DNA from: a virus
Direction: 5' to 3' (one strand)
IMG/VR virus record: IMGVR_UViG_3300007960_010521
Coordinates: 1-20,592 of that record
DNA: 20,592 nucleotides
In this document: one piece after another, positions 9,113-16,085 of the stretch
Layout of the letters: each line of letters starts with the position of its first letter
How positions within the stretch are numbered: the stretch's first letter is position 1
Notes under the pieces: generated by a model
Told to the model about the DNA's origin: nothing
The model's database searches: none
Seen by the model: the letters and a program-made list of their open reading frames with translations, nothing else
Translations under genes and position numbers: made by a program

Positions 9113-9453
9113 TCTGATATCTCCTTAAAAATATCATCGGGAGATACTGTATTAGCTACTTCTTCTTCTTTTGAAATTAATTCTGCCAATCTTAAAATCT
9201 GATCGTTTGACTTTGACATTCTTTCAAGATATTTTGTTGTAATTGTACCAAATTGCTGATGATGTGTAAGATTACCCTGTATTTGTAAAAGAATATCATC
9301 TACTAAAATAGATGCTGATTCTCTATCATTTAATGCATTTCTATATGCCTCTTTCCAGAGCATTTTCTTTTTGTCTTTCGTGTTTTCAAGTTCATCTAAA
9401 AGGTCAGCAAAATCTTTGATTTTATCTTCAACAGATTTTTCTTTTTTATTCAT
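9109..9453 (-). CDS. Small helical protein, possible gp16-like small terminase subunit
   Basis: 114 aa, charged and almost wholly helical, with no Cys and no membrane segment. The pattern of residues 30-92 (KMLWKEAYRNAL, ILVDDILLQIQGN, TITTKYLERMSKSNDQILRLAEL) resembles the T4 gp16/DNA_Packaging layout, in which an early Ala/Arg-rich helix is followed by ...M...T..N..ILKL. In T4, gp16 recognises phage DNA and regulates the terminase motor. The match is by eye and weak. No large terminase gene is in the window, so context does not confirm it. The C-terminus ends in an acidic SPDDIFKEISE, so an adaptor that binds another protein by its tail is an alternative. The gene lies 3 nt after the sigma gene and overlaps the hub gene by 4 nt (ATGA). 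Confidence 0.55.
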   Translation of the reverse strand: MNKKEKSVEDKIKDFADLLDELENTKDKKKMLWKEAYRNALNDRESASILVDDILLQIQGNLTHHQQFGTITTKYLERMSKSNDQILRLAELISKEEEVANTVSPDDIFKEISE

Positions 9454-9456
9454 TTT

Positions 9457-10200
9457 TTATCCAAATAAAATAAAGTGATCATCGTTCTTAACTATCTCTT
9501 TATAATATTTTCTAATATTAGAAAGTGAAGAGCTTAATTGCTTAGGATTAAGACCGGATATCTCCCTTAAGTAAACAAAAACTGCACGCTTGTTTAAAAA
9601 CTCTAATTCTTCTATATTCCCAAAAAGAGTAATTACTGCATTGATACACAGCTTTTCATTTTCATTAAGCGGTTTACTTTTAATCTTTCTAAGCATTTCT
9701 CTTAGAATAACTTTGTCTTCTTCTTTAATGAATAGATCATCTTGAGAAGGAATTATTTTATAAGATTCTATCATTTCCTTTTCAACACTACTCAAGCTTT
9801 GAAGATCTTCTATAGAGACATTTCTTATTTTACTCTTTTGAGTTTTTTTAGCACCTGCTAAAAGGTGGTTTTTTGCGCATGCATTGAAATAAGAAAAAGC
9901 TTTGCTACCTTGAGAAGCATCAAATTTATACAGGGTCTCGTATAAAAAAGATACACAGTCTGACTTGAGTACACAAAAATGATCAGGGTCTCTACTAAAT
10001 CCGTAAATATATATTAGATTTTCAGATAATTTTTCAAAAGCATTCTTTATTTGATTCTGATATATTTCATGCTTTTCTTCTTCACAGACAGTATTTTGAT
10101 ATTCGACTATCGCATCATGAACGTCTACACCAAAATAAGGTTTAGACTTCTTGCGGCGTCGGTCCGCTTTCATCTTCTTTAATTTCAATTTTTCTCCCAT
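9457..10200 (-). CDS. Late-transcription sigma factor, gp55-like
   Basis: 247 aa. Residues about 48-135 look like sigma-70 region 2 in its phage gp55 form: DCVSFLYETLYKFDASQGSKAF (81-102) followed by SYFNACAKNHLLAGAKKTQKSK. T4 gp55 has [21 protein letters not shown] at the same place. A linker with acidic patches follows, then a helical part (178-236) that includes VYLREISGLNPKQLSSSLSNIR (209-230), a possible helix-turn-helix. The last residues, DDHFILFG, are acidic then aromatic/apolar, resembling the clamp-binding tail LDFLYE of T4 gp55. The protein would direct host RNA polymerase to late promoters. The ATG at 10200 lies inside the previous gene (59-nt overlap) with no clear ribosome site; an ATG at 10176 is an alternative start, giving a protein 8 residues shorter. 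At 247 aa it is longer than T4 gp55 (185). Confidence 0.75.
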   Translation of the reverse strand: MGEKLKLKKMKADRRRKKSKPYFGVDVHDAIVEYQNTVCEEEKHEIYQNQIKNAFEKLSENLIYIYGFSRDPDHFCVLKSDCVSFLYETLYKFDASQGSKAFSYFNACAKNHLLAGAKKTQKSKIRNVSIEDLQSLSSVEKEMIESYKIIPSQDDLFIKEEDKVILREMLRKIKSKPLNENEKLCINAVITLFGNIEELEFLNKRAVFVYLREISGLNPKQLSSSLSNIRKYYKEIVKNDDHFILFG

Positions 10201-10477
10201 AACTTTCAGTCAGTTTGTTTGCGACATTAATCAAAGCTTCTCTTGATATTCTCAATTCATTAACTACTCTTCTTACTTCCATAGAATCAAAAAATACAGG
10301 TATTTCTAGAATTTCAGAAATATTCTTAAATCTTTCGTCAAGAATGTCTAAACATTCTTCTATTGAATCTTCTAGATTTATTAAGATCATAGAAAACCTA
10401 AAAAGTTTATAGAGGCAAAATGCAAGAGAAGCTGAAAGTATAACTACGCAAATTGTAAGTATTTCTATTAATCCCAT
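10142..10477 (-). CDS. Small membrane-anchored helical protein, unrecognised
   Basis: 111 aa from the ATG at 10477. Residues 4-26 (LIEILTICVVILSASLAFCLYKL) form one transmembrane helix near the N-terminus; little sequence precedes it. The rest is a charged helical domain likely facing the cytoplasm, with ISEILEIPVFFDSMEVRRVV (about 53-72) at its core, a pattern I recall from uncharacterised proteins of large phages. The tail is acidic, GPTPQEV. An upstream TTG at 10486 is in frame, but the ribosome site AAGGAG (10489-10494) is only 2 nt from it and 11 nt from the ATG, so the ATG is chosen. The 3' end overlaps the sigma gene by 59 nt. No function is known. Confidence 0.7.
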   Translation of the reverse strand: MGLIEILTICVVILSASLAFCLYKLFRFSMILINLEDSIEECLDILDERFKNISEILEIPVFFDSMEVRRVVNELRISREALINVANKLTESYGRKIEIKEDESGPTPQEV

Positions 10478-10479
10478 TT

Positions 10480-11658
10480 TTAACAATGCTCCTTGAAAAA
10501 CTTATCATATTTTTTACAAATCTTTTCTTTAGAAAATAATCGATTGACGTCTTTTTTGAGACTTTTTGCATTTTCTTCGTGTGTACGATAATCTTTCCTA
10601 AGGCTTTCTATGGCATCAATAAAGGATTTTTTTCGAGGTTCAGCCCATTGCACGCCTTTTACAAATATTCTTCCATCTACTCTTTTTTCAACAACAGGCT
10701 TTAGATCATATTCAACTTTTAAAAATTTGTCACTTAAAAAGTCTAAATGCCCAGACCAATTTGTTGCAATGACCGGAATGCCCGCAGCTGCTGCTTCTAC
10801 TAGCGGGAGACCATAACCTTCACCTCTTGTAGCAGATACATACCCTTTAATACTTCCTACTTTATAAAGAGAAGCTACTTCTTTTTTTGTCATATTTCCA
10901 TGAATTAGGTGAATTTTAGGAAACTCAGACTTTCTAAAAGCTTTTACTATTTGTGATATTGCAGACTTTGTCATTGCTCTGTCTTTGACTGAACCTCTTC
11001 CTAGACATGTCTTAACAACAATACCCGAGTCTTTTACACCATCGAGCGCTTCAATAGCCCATTTAATTGTATTAACTAAGTTTTTTCTGTCTGAATCTAC
11101 GTCTGCTGATGTTAGGGTACCTATTGTAAGCAAATTAAATTTTGTATCAAACTTAAACCTTTCGTCTTTATTTCTTTTTAGTTCGCTGTCTTTTAAAAGC
11201 AAATCGGTGTTAAACCATTCAGCAATTACGTGTATTTTTTTATCAAAAGTGGACCCAAAAGTATTTCTAATAACGTCTTTAGTAAATTCAGAAGGTACTA
11301 TGATCTGATCCATACTCATCATTTTATTAAACCAAGCAGGATTACATCTATCTGTTTCTACTAGCGCAGTTACGCCTACATTAAACTTGCCTAAGTTAGA
11401 GTCCCATTCATCAGGTAGTTGTACTTGAAAAGTTAAATCAAACTTTTTACCTTCTATACTGGAGGCTCTTTTCATAATTTCGCCAAAAATGCCTTCTTCA
11501 GTATTTGGATTTACTATCCAGGGTGTTGCTCCCCACTGCAAAGCTTGCACATGTACATTTAAATCTTTTTTAGTAAGAAGCCACTCAAATATTTGTCTTG
11601 AATGTACTCCATAACCGCTGTTTGTAAGTAGAGGTGCTCTTATAAGTACGTTTTTCAT
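10480..11658 (-). CDS. GT4-family glycosyltransferase
   Basis: 392 aa with a GT-B (two Rossmann domains) pattern. The N-terminal donor-free domain opens with VLIRAPLLTNSGYGVHSRQ (4-22). The C-terminal nucleotide-sugar domain begins around LLTIGTLTSADVDSDRKN. It contains SATRGEGYGLPLVEAAAAGIP, with the EX7E pair at E280 and E288 and the downstream GIPVIATNWSGHLDFL, diagnostic of retaining GT4 enzymes. It would move a sugar from an NDP-sugar to an acceptor in the cytoplasm. No membrane segment is seen. A GAGGA ribosome site at 11663-11667 lies 4 nt before the ATG and overlaps the previous stop. It follows a second GT4 gene and precedes the small membrane protein and the sigma factor, so it is probably expressed with them. 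Donor and acceptor are unknown. Confidence 0.9.
   Translation of the reverse strand: MKNVLIRAPLLTNSGYGVHSRQIFEWLLTKKDLNVHVQALQWGATPWIVNPNTEEGIFGEIMKRASSIEGKKFDLTFQVQLPDEWDSNLGKFNVGVTALVETDRCNPAWFNKMMSMDQIIVPSEFTKDVIRNTFGSTFDKKIHVIAEWFNTDLLLKDSELKRNKDERFKFDTKFNLLTIGTLTSADVDSDRKNLVNTIKWAIEALDGVKDSGIVVKTCLGRGSVKDRAMTKSAISQIVKAFRKSEFPKIHLIHGNMTKKEVASLYKVGSIKGYVSATRGEGYGLPLVEAAAAGIPVIATNWSGHLDFLSDKFLKVEYDLKPVVEKRVDGRIFVKGVQWAEPRKKSFIDAIESLRKDYRTHEENAKSLKKDVNRLFSKEKICKKYDKFFKEHC
10489..10494 (-). promoter_or_regulatory. Ribosome binding site AAGGAG deciding the start of the 111-aa gene
   Basis: AAGGAG on the minus strand sits 11 nt before the ATG at 10477 and only 2 nt before an in-frame TTG at 10486. 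The spacing excludes the TTG. Confidence 0.6.
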
Positions 11659-11665
11659 TTATTCC

Positions 11666-12919
11666 TCAAAAAGTAAATTTTTCCCAAGATTTGTAAGACT
11701 TGAATTCTTTAATTACGTCAAGCATGCTTTGGTGCCACAGGTCAACTGTTTTTTGCAAAGAAAATTCTTCACGAGCATAATCGTGTACCTTCTTGCTCAA
11801 TAGCAATCTTTCTTGCGGATTTAAGTCAAAAATCTTTCTTAGACCAGCTGCTATAGATTCATTACTTGCGTAGTCTTCATAAATATAAGGTACCCCTTGA
11901 CTTCCCACTAGAGTTCTTAGAGCAATAGGGACAGCCACACCGTTATGACTCTGATCTCTGTGGTCAACTACTTGACGTGTAAGTCCACCTGTCGTAGCTG
12001 CAACAATAGGAGTCCCGGACATCATTGATTCAAGAGTTGATAGGCCAAATCCTTCTGCATATGAAAGCGTAAAACAAACATCTGATATGTTGTATATCAC
12101 ATTCATTTTTTCAAAATCTATTCTGTCTCTTGAAAAGAAAACATTAGATTCTAACCCTAGCATTCTTGATGTTTCAAAAAGATTGGGTCCTTCATTGTCA
12201 GTAGGCTCAGTATGCATAATTAAAGTAGCTTTTCTGTGCCCGTGATCTTTTTCTAAATTGTCTAAAAAGATCTTCCATGACATTAATGCATCATTTGGTC
12301 TTTTTCTTTTTGCATTTCTATTTACCCAAAGTGCAACAAAATGGTCTTGTCTATCTTCTCCTAACAAAGTCTTTTTATTTAAAGCAACCAAATCTGTTGG
12401 GAGAGGTTTAAAAAGTTCATTAGGAAGTGCGTGAGGAATAAAAGAAGTTTTATGCCCGTGAACGCTTTCTTCTTTTAACATTGTATAAGTTAAATGAGAG
12501 TGACAGTTTATCTTATCAGTTGCATGATAATACATATCATTAAATTTTGGATACGGATAATTGTCCCATACATGCCACCAAACAATGGGGCACATTTGAT
12601 GTACTTCATCCTCAATTTCAAAAAGCCAAGTAAAAAATCTTGGGTCAGTGAAAATAAAAATAAGATCTGGTTTTTCTGTAGCTAAAGTAACTCTAATAAG
12701 ATCAGGATTTCCAAATCCGTCAATAGGCTTAATAATAAAATCTTCATTGACAACAACAGTATCATAGCTGCTATGCTTAATTGCTGCTCCAAACTGTCTA
12801 AAAGACCAACAACCTTTTTTTAACAAACCGTTTATCAAGTGTCTTGTTTGTGTCCCTACGCCGCTTGTTGAAAGTGCATGATCAGAAAGGACTAAAACTT
12901 TAAACTTTTTCTTATTCAT
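11666..12919 (-). CDS. GT4-family glycosyltransferase
   Basis: 417 aa from the ATG at 12919. The N-terminal Rossmann half opens with KFKVLVLSDHALSTSGVGTQ and keeps the Gly-rich loop that binds the acceptor side. The C-terminal half includes VALWVNRNAKRKRP (start of the donor domain) and LSYAEGFGLSTLESMMSGTP with the EX7E pair at E289 and E297, followed by PIVAATTGGL. This identifies a GT4-like retaining transferase; the protein has no membrane helix. An in-frame TTG at 12922 directly precedes the ATG, but AGAGG (12925-12929) is 5 nt from the ATG and 2 nt from the TTG, so the ATG is preferred. It is first after a 47-nt gap with a promoter-like box and is followed 7 nt later by another GT4. Substrate unknown. 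Confidence 0.9.
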   Translation of the reverse strand: MNKKKFKVLVLSDHALSTSGVGTQTRHLINGLLKKGCWSFRQFGAAIKHSSYDTVVVNEDFIIKPIDGFGNPDLIRVTLATEKPDLIFIFTDPRFFTWLFEIEDEVHQMCPIVWWHVWDNYPYPKFNDMYYHATDKINCHSHLTYTMLKEESVHGHKTSFIPHALPNELFKPLPTDLVALNKKTLLGEDRQDHFVALWVNRNAKRKRPNDALMSWKIFLDNLEKDHGHRKATLIMHTEPTDNEGPNLFETSRMLGLESNVFFSRDRIDFEKMNVIYNISDVCFTLSYAEGFGLSTLESMMSGTPIVAATTGGLTRQVVDHRDQSHNGVAVPIALRTLVGSQGVPYIYEDYASNESIAAGLRKIFDLNPQERLLLSKKVHDYAREEFSLQKTVDLWHQSMLDVIKEFKSYKSWEKFTF

Positions 12920-12924
12920 CAAAA

Positions 12925-12929
12925 CCTCT
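12925..12929 (-). promoter_or_regulatory. Ribosome binding site AGAGG deciding ATG over TTG
   Basis: AGAGG lies 5 nt before the ATG at 12919 and 2 nt before the TTG at 12922, so it fits only the ATG. Confidence 0.55.
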
Positions 12930-12938
12930 TTGATCTCA

Positions 12939-12947
12939 ATTATATCA
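12939..12947 (-). promoter_or_regulatory. Candidate extended -10 promoter (TGATATAAT)
   Basis: The 47-nt gap between the nuclease and the GT4 gene contains TGATATAAT, a perfect extended -10 (TGnTATAAT). It lies just after a seven-T tract and 19 nt before the ATG at 12919. A TTAACT at 12965-12960 is a weak -35 with a 15-nt spacer. The implied leader is very short (about 13 nt) but would still hold the AGAGG ribosome site. No T4-type TATAAATA late box was found near it. Confidence 0.35.
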
Positions 12948-12966
12948 AAAAAAGTTTTAAGTTAAA

Positions 12967-13803
12967 TCAAGTACAATGTTCAGTTTGATGATACTGACAA
13001 TATTTGCAAGAATCTCTATTCTTTAGAAATAACTTTCTTCTTACACCTGAGATCATACTATTAAGTACTTTTACTCCTTTTACTAAGGTCTTCGGGCCTG
13101 CTGACACTTTTACAAGTTGACAAACTTTTCCTTTTTTGGCACCTCGTCCTAGAGTAATAAAAGCACATCTAACTTGATTGTGCGGAATACCGTGTTTTTG
13201 AGACCAATAGTATTTGTAAAGAATTAACTGGAGCTGCATTAAAAAGTCTTGTTTTTTATCGCTTCTCCATCCTCCACTTCCTGCCGTCTTCCAGTCAATA
13301 ATCCAATACTCATAACCTTTTCCTCTCTTTTTGGGTACTTTAATGACACTGTCGATAAACCCTTTCAGCGAAAGATTTTTTCCTTCAACCGGTTCATAAA
13401 GCTCTTCCTCGGCAGCATGAAGTGTCCACCCAGGAAACTCTTGATCTAGAAAAGGAACAACTTCTGCCCACATATTTTCAGCCCATTTGCACCATTCGTC
13501 TAGAGGCGCGTAGGACTTTTTATACCAGTCAGGCTGTTTAGCTACCCACTCTGGATTATCAAAGTCATACTTTTTCCAAGCTGCTCTTATGTCAGACAAA
13601 AGCTTTTCTTTAGGTACTTCTTTTCTTTCTAGAAGAGTTTCACACCCTTCGTGAACTGCAGTTCCAAAGTCCAAATAAGGACTAGGTTCAAACATATCTA
13701 TCTTGTCAATATAAAGCAACTTATGTCTGTAAGGACACTCTTTCCAATGCTTAACTTCAGAAAAAGATACGTGTGGCTTTCCAGTTGGAAAATCTTGATT
13801 CAT
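12967..13803 (-). CDS. PD-(D/E)XK nuclease, Cas4/RecB-type with Fe-S cysteines
   Basis: 278 aa. The order of motifs is that of Cas4/AddB-like exonucleases: HVSFSEVKHWKECPYRHKL (11-29, with C23), FGTAVHEG (H51), GFIDSVI (D151), IIDWKTA (D170, K172), and QLQLILYKYYW with the conserved Gln helix. The C-terminal SCKYCQYHQTEHC supplies C266, C269 and C277. With C23, these four Cys are placed like the 4Fe-4S staple of Cas4, AddB and related DNA end-processing enzymes. It would act on DNA ends in recombination, repair or host DNA degradation. A strong ribosome site (TAGGAG) precedes the ATG. It stands alone between the sugar cassette and the GT4 pair, flanked by 47-nt gaps. No CRISPR array or other Cas gene is visible. 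Direction of cleavage cannot be read. Confidence 0.87.
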   Translation of the reverse strand: MNQDFPTGKPHVSFSEVKHWKECPYRHKLLYIDKIDMFEPSPYLDFGTAVHEGCETLLERKEVPKEKLLSDIRAAWKKYDFDNPEWVAKQPDWYKKSYAPLDEWCKWAENMWAEVVPFLDQEFPGWTLHAAEEELYEPVEGKNLSLKGFIDSVIKVPKKRGKGYEYWIIDWKTAGSGGWRSDKKQDFLMQLQLILYKYYWSQKHGIPHNQVRCAFITLGRGAKKGKVCQLVKVSAGPKTLVKGVKVLNSMISGVRRKLFLKNRDSCKYCQYHQTEHCT

Positions 13804-13805
13804 TT

Positions 13806-13827
13806 TAAACTCCTACAAAAGAGTTTA
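13806..13827 (-). promoter_or_regulatory. Inverted repeat overlapping the nuclease ribosome site
   Basis: On the minus strand TAAACTC, an 8-nt loop (TTTTGTAG), and GAGTTTA form a perfect 7-bp inverted repeat. The GGAG of the ribosome site spans the loop end and the 3' arm, with the ATG two bases after the arm. If it folds in mRNA it would partly hide the ribosome site. The stem is A/U-rich with only two G-C pairs, so stability is doubtful. Confidence 0.35.
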
Positions 13828-13830
13828 ATA
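13825..13830 (-). promoter_or_regulatory. Weak candidate -10 box (TATTAA) before the nuclease
   Basis: TATTAA follows a six-T tract and TG, 21 nt before the nuclease ATG at 13803. The layout mirrors the TATAAT box before the GT4 gene. It overlaps the inverted repeat, and no good -35 is seen. Confidence 0.2.
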
Positions 13831-13850
13831 CAAAAAATAAAACTTTACAA

Positions 13851-14720
13851 TTAATCTTCAGAAATTGCTCTTCCTTTCATCGATTCCCAGTCTCTATTTT
13901 TTCTTACTGCGTCATTTTTTTCTCTTGTTGCTTCTAGTATTGTAGGAGTGACATCTTTTTGAGTCATTAAGTAGATCATTGCATCTAAATCTTTTGGAAA
14001 ACAGTGCCCTCCATATCCAAAGTCACCGTCAGGCCCGGGGACTGCAAGATGACTTCTTCCTATTCTTTGATCAAATAGAGCATACTCAGTAACCTTATCA
14101 TAATCAATTCCTAGTTTACTGCAAATTTGATACATTTCATTTGCAAATGATACCTTGACTGACAGGAAATTATTAATAAAGTATTTTACCATCTCAGCAG
14201 TCTGATATCCTGTTTTAACAATAGGAATATGCGGAAATGCTTTTCTAAACATAGTTTTAACTTGTGTTGTATAAGGCCTCGGACCACCAAGTATTATACG
14301 AGTTTGATTTTTAAAATCTTCTATTGAATTAGCTTCTGTAAGAAACTCTGGACTAAAAACAATATTAAGATTTTCAAATTCTTGATTAAGCTTTTCGCAT
14401 GTTCCCGGTGGGACAGTTGACTTTATTACAATAATTGGATTTTTATTGTGAACTGACGCTATCGTATTTAGAGCTTCAAGAGAGTTTCTTACAAGGCTTA
14501 AATCGCATTCACCTGACTTTTTCATTGGTGTTGGCAAGCACTGAAATATTACATCACAATTTTGTACAATACTCGGTGGTGTTCCTAGCATCTCTTTAGG
14601 GCATAAATTTTTTTTTAAATCATATACAAGAATATTATAAAAATTCTTAAATCCTTCTCTAATCGCCGTTCCTACAAAACCTTGACCAATTATTCCTATA
14701 GTTGTTTTAGATACCGACAT
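13851..14720 (-). CDS. UDP-glucose/GDP-mannose dehydrogenase-like, short form
   Basis: 289 aa against about 390-430 for usual family members. The N-terminal NAD-binding fold has GQGFVG (12-17), CDVIFQCLPTP (55-65) and VIKSTVPPGT (98-107). FSPEFLTEA (122-130) and EMVKYFINNF (176-185) give the catalytic Glu, Lys and Asn. YGGHCFPKDL (236-245) holds the catalytic C240 and the Lys-Asp that follow in active enzymes. The protein stops about 45 residues later, so the third, C-terminal substrate-binding domain is absent while all active-site residues are kept. These enzymes oxidise an NDP-hexose twice to a uronic acid with NAD. The gene starts one nt after the WbqC-like stop. It may be an active short form or need a partner; the product sugar is unknown. 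Confidence 0.85.
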   Translation of the reverse strand: MSVSKTTIGIIGQGFVGTAIREGFKNFYNILVYDLKKNLCPKEMLGTPPSIVQNCDVIFQCLPTPMKKSGECDLSLVRNSLEALNTIASVHNKNPIIVIKSTVPPGTCEKLNQEFENLNIVFSPEFLTEANSIEDFKNQTRIILGGPRPYTTQVKTMFRKAFPHIPIVKTGYQTAEMVKYFINNFLSVKVSFANEMYQICSKLGIDYDKVTEYALFDQRIGRSHLAVPGPDGDFGYGGHCFPKDLDAMIYLMTQKDVTPTILEATREKNDAVRKNRDWESMKGRAISED

Positions 14721-14721
14721 T

Positions 14722-15327
14722 CTACTTCAGATCTCCGTTGTTTATGATATTGTATAGCATAGAATAGTAATTTTTAACTTGAGGATTAAAAAACTCTATA
14801 TTGATATTATTTTCTTTAAACATATTAATATCTAGATAATCTTTACCCGATGGACCTGAAATGTATGAGCTTGCATTCGTTTTTTTGCATATATCAAGAA
14901 GTAAATCTGTTTTTGATCCTTCTACATTTAATTCTGATGCAAATATCATAGGTGTTTCTATTTTTAACTTCTCTCTACACCACATAATTGATGATACATT
15001 TATATCTATTAACTTTTTAAAATTATACACGTTACTTAAATCTATTTTAAGATTATATTGTAATTTGTTTATTACTTTTTTCTTCCATCCATTTATTAAA
15101 TCGTCTACAACAACAACGTCTTTTATTTCCAAAGATGTACTTTTCTTAGGGACAGCTACACCAAACCATTCTTCTTTGCCCTTGCTATTGACTAGTTTAT
15201 TTCTGTTCTGAAAATAGTTTTTTCTAAACTTTACATTATCTAATATCACAAATAAGTCTGCTTCGTTCATTTTTTGGAAAAATCCTTCATATGGAAAGTG
15301 TTCGGGTTGATGAATCGTTATCTTCAT
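14722..15327 (-). CDS. WbqC-family protein
   Basis: 201 aa. The N-terminus MKITIHQPEHFPYEGFF (1-17) and LDNVKFRKNYFQNRNKL (29-45) match the WbqC family signature (HQP...P..GFF.K, L.DDVQ..K....NRN). EEWFGVAVPKK (52-62) and a central helical region complete a typical full-length member. WbqC-like proteins occur in O-antigen and capsule clusters. The family is little studied, though some are thought to make amidated or N-acylated sugar intermediates. The start overlaps the preceding methyltransferase stop by 4 nt (ATGA), so the two are probably translationally coupled. The neighbours (dehydrogenase, deacetylase, methyltransferase) fit a role in altering an amino- or uronic sugar, but the exact reaction is not known. 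Confidence 0.85.
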   Translation of the reverse strand: MKITIHQPEHFPYEGFFQKMNEADLFVILDNVKFRKNYFQNRNKLVNSKGKEEWFGVAVPKKSTSLEIKDVVVVDDLINGWKKKVINKLQYNLKIDLSNVYNFKKLIDINVSSIMWCREKLKIETPMIFASELNVEGSKTDLLLDICKKTNASSYISGPSGKDYLDINMFKENNINIEFFNPQVKNYYSMLYNIINNGDLK

Positions 15328-16082
15328 TTTTTATCTTTACTGCTTAAAATTTTATCAGAAGATTCTAATTGATTCATGCATGATTTGTCTAGATCAAACT
15401 TCTTTTTAAATACTAAAAGATTGTTGTAAGCGTGTATAAAAAGAATTTGATTTTTAAATTTTTTTGGATCGATGCCGGTATTCTTTTTTATATTTTTAGA
15501 TATTGGATGATCATAATTAGCTCTTTGATTTGGGTCTTTTTTAATTCTTTTATCTACGAGATTGTGAGAAAATATATCCAAATCTAATGTTCTAATTGCT
15601 CCTATTATAAATTTATCCCACGTCAATCTATGCTGTGGATATCCTAAGAAGTTGTCGTGAAATGTCATGCTAGTATCTTCTATAAAATATAAACCACCTA
15701 ATTTTAAATTTTGCCACAAGATTAAATATGAAGTTATCATGTGATTAAAAACATGACTTCCATCATCGATTATAATGTCAAACTTAGTATCTTTGATTTT
15801 TTCAAAGGTCTTAGGGTCGCTTTGATCTCCGATTATAATATCAATGTTTAAATTTTCGTCTTTTTCCTTTAAGCATTCAGGGTTTAAATCCACACCTATA
15901 ATATTTGCATTTTTAAAATATTTTGACCAAAGTCTAAGTGATTCTCCATTTTTAACACCAATCTCTAGTATATTAATATTTTTATCTCTAAGATCTTTAA
16001 AATAAAAATCATATATTCCAATATAATGTTCAAACTTATCTGTATTGATTTTTTGGTCTTCTTTTTCTTTTTTAGTAAACAT
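15324..16082 (-). CDS. Class I SAM methyltransferase, MycE/cephalosporin-hydroxylase-like
   Basis: 252 aa. HYIGIYDFYFKDL (19-31) then NILEIGVKNGESLRLWSKYF (37-56) is the opening typical of MycE-like sugar O-methyltransferases, where LEIGV..G.SL is the SAM loop. GVDLNP (63-68) is the acidic ribose-binding end of beta-2. DIIIDDGSH (102-110) supplies the Asp-Asp and His seen in metal-dependent members. FIEDTS (133-138) is another conserved edge. The C-terminal 50 residues are Lys-rich and probably irregular. It would methylate a sugar hydroxyl on a nucleotide sugar or glycan in the cytoplasm. The stop overlaps the WbqC-like start (ATGA), and the PIG-L gene lies 3 nt upstream. The substrate is inferred from the cluster only. 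Confidence 0.8.
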   Translation of the reverse strand: MFTKKEKEDQKINTDKFEHYIGIYDFYFKDLRDKNINILEIGVKNGESLRLWSKYFKNANIIGVDLNPECLKEKDENLNIDIIIGDQSDPKTFEKIKDTKFDIIIDDGSHVFNHMITSYLILWQNLKLGGLYFIEDTSMTFHDNFLGYPQHRLTWDKFIIGAIRTLDLDIFSHNLVDKRIKKDPNQRANYDHPISKNIKKNTGIDPKKFKNQILFIHAYNNLLVFKKKFDLDKSCMNQLESSDKILSSKDKK

Positions 16083-16085
16083 TTT

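Noticed and set aside
12920-12966. Terminator after the nuclease gene (T-run in the gap)
   Set aside because: The seven-T run is not preceded by a G/C-rich stem; it fits a promoter spacer better.
12967-13803. Cas4-like gene as a sign of a CRISPR system
   Set aside because: No repeat-spacer array and no other Cas protein is present; Cas4-like nucleases are common in phages without CRISPR.
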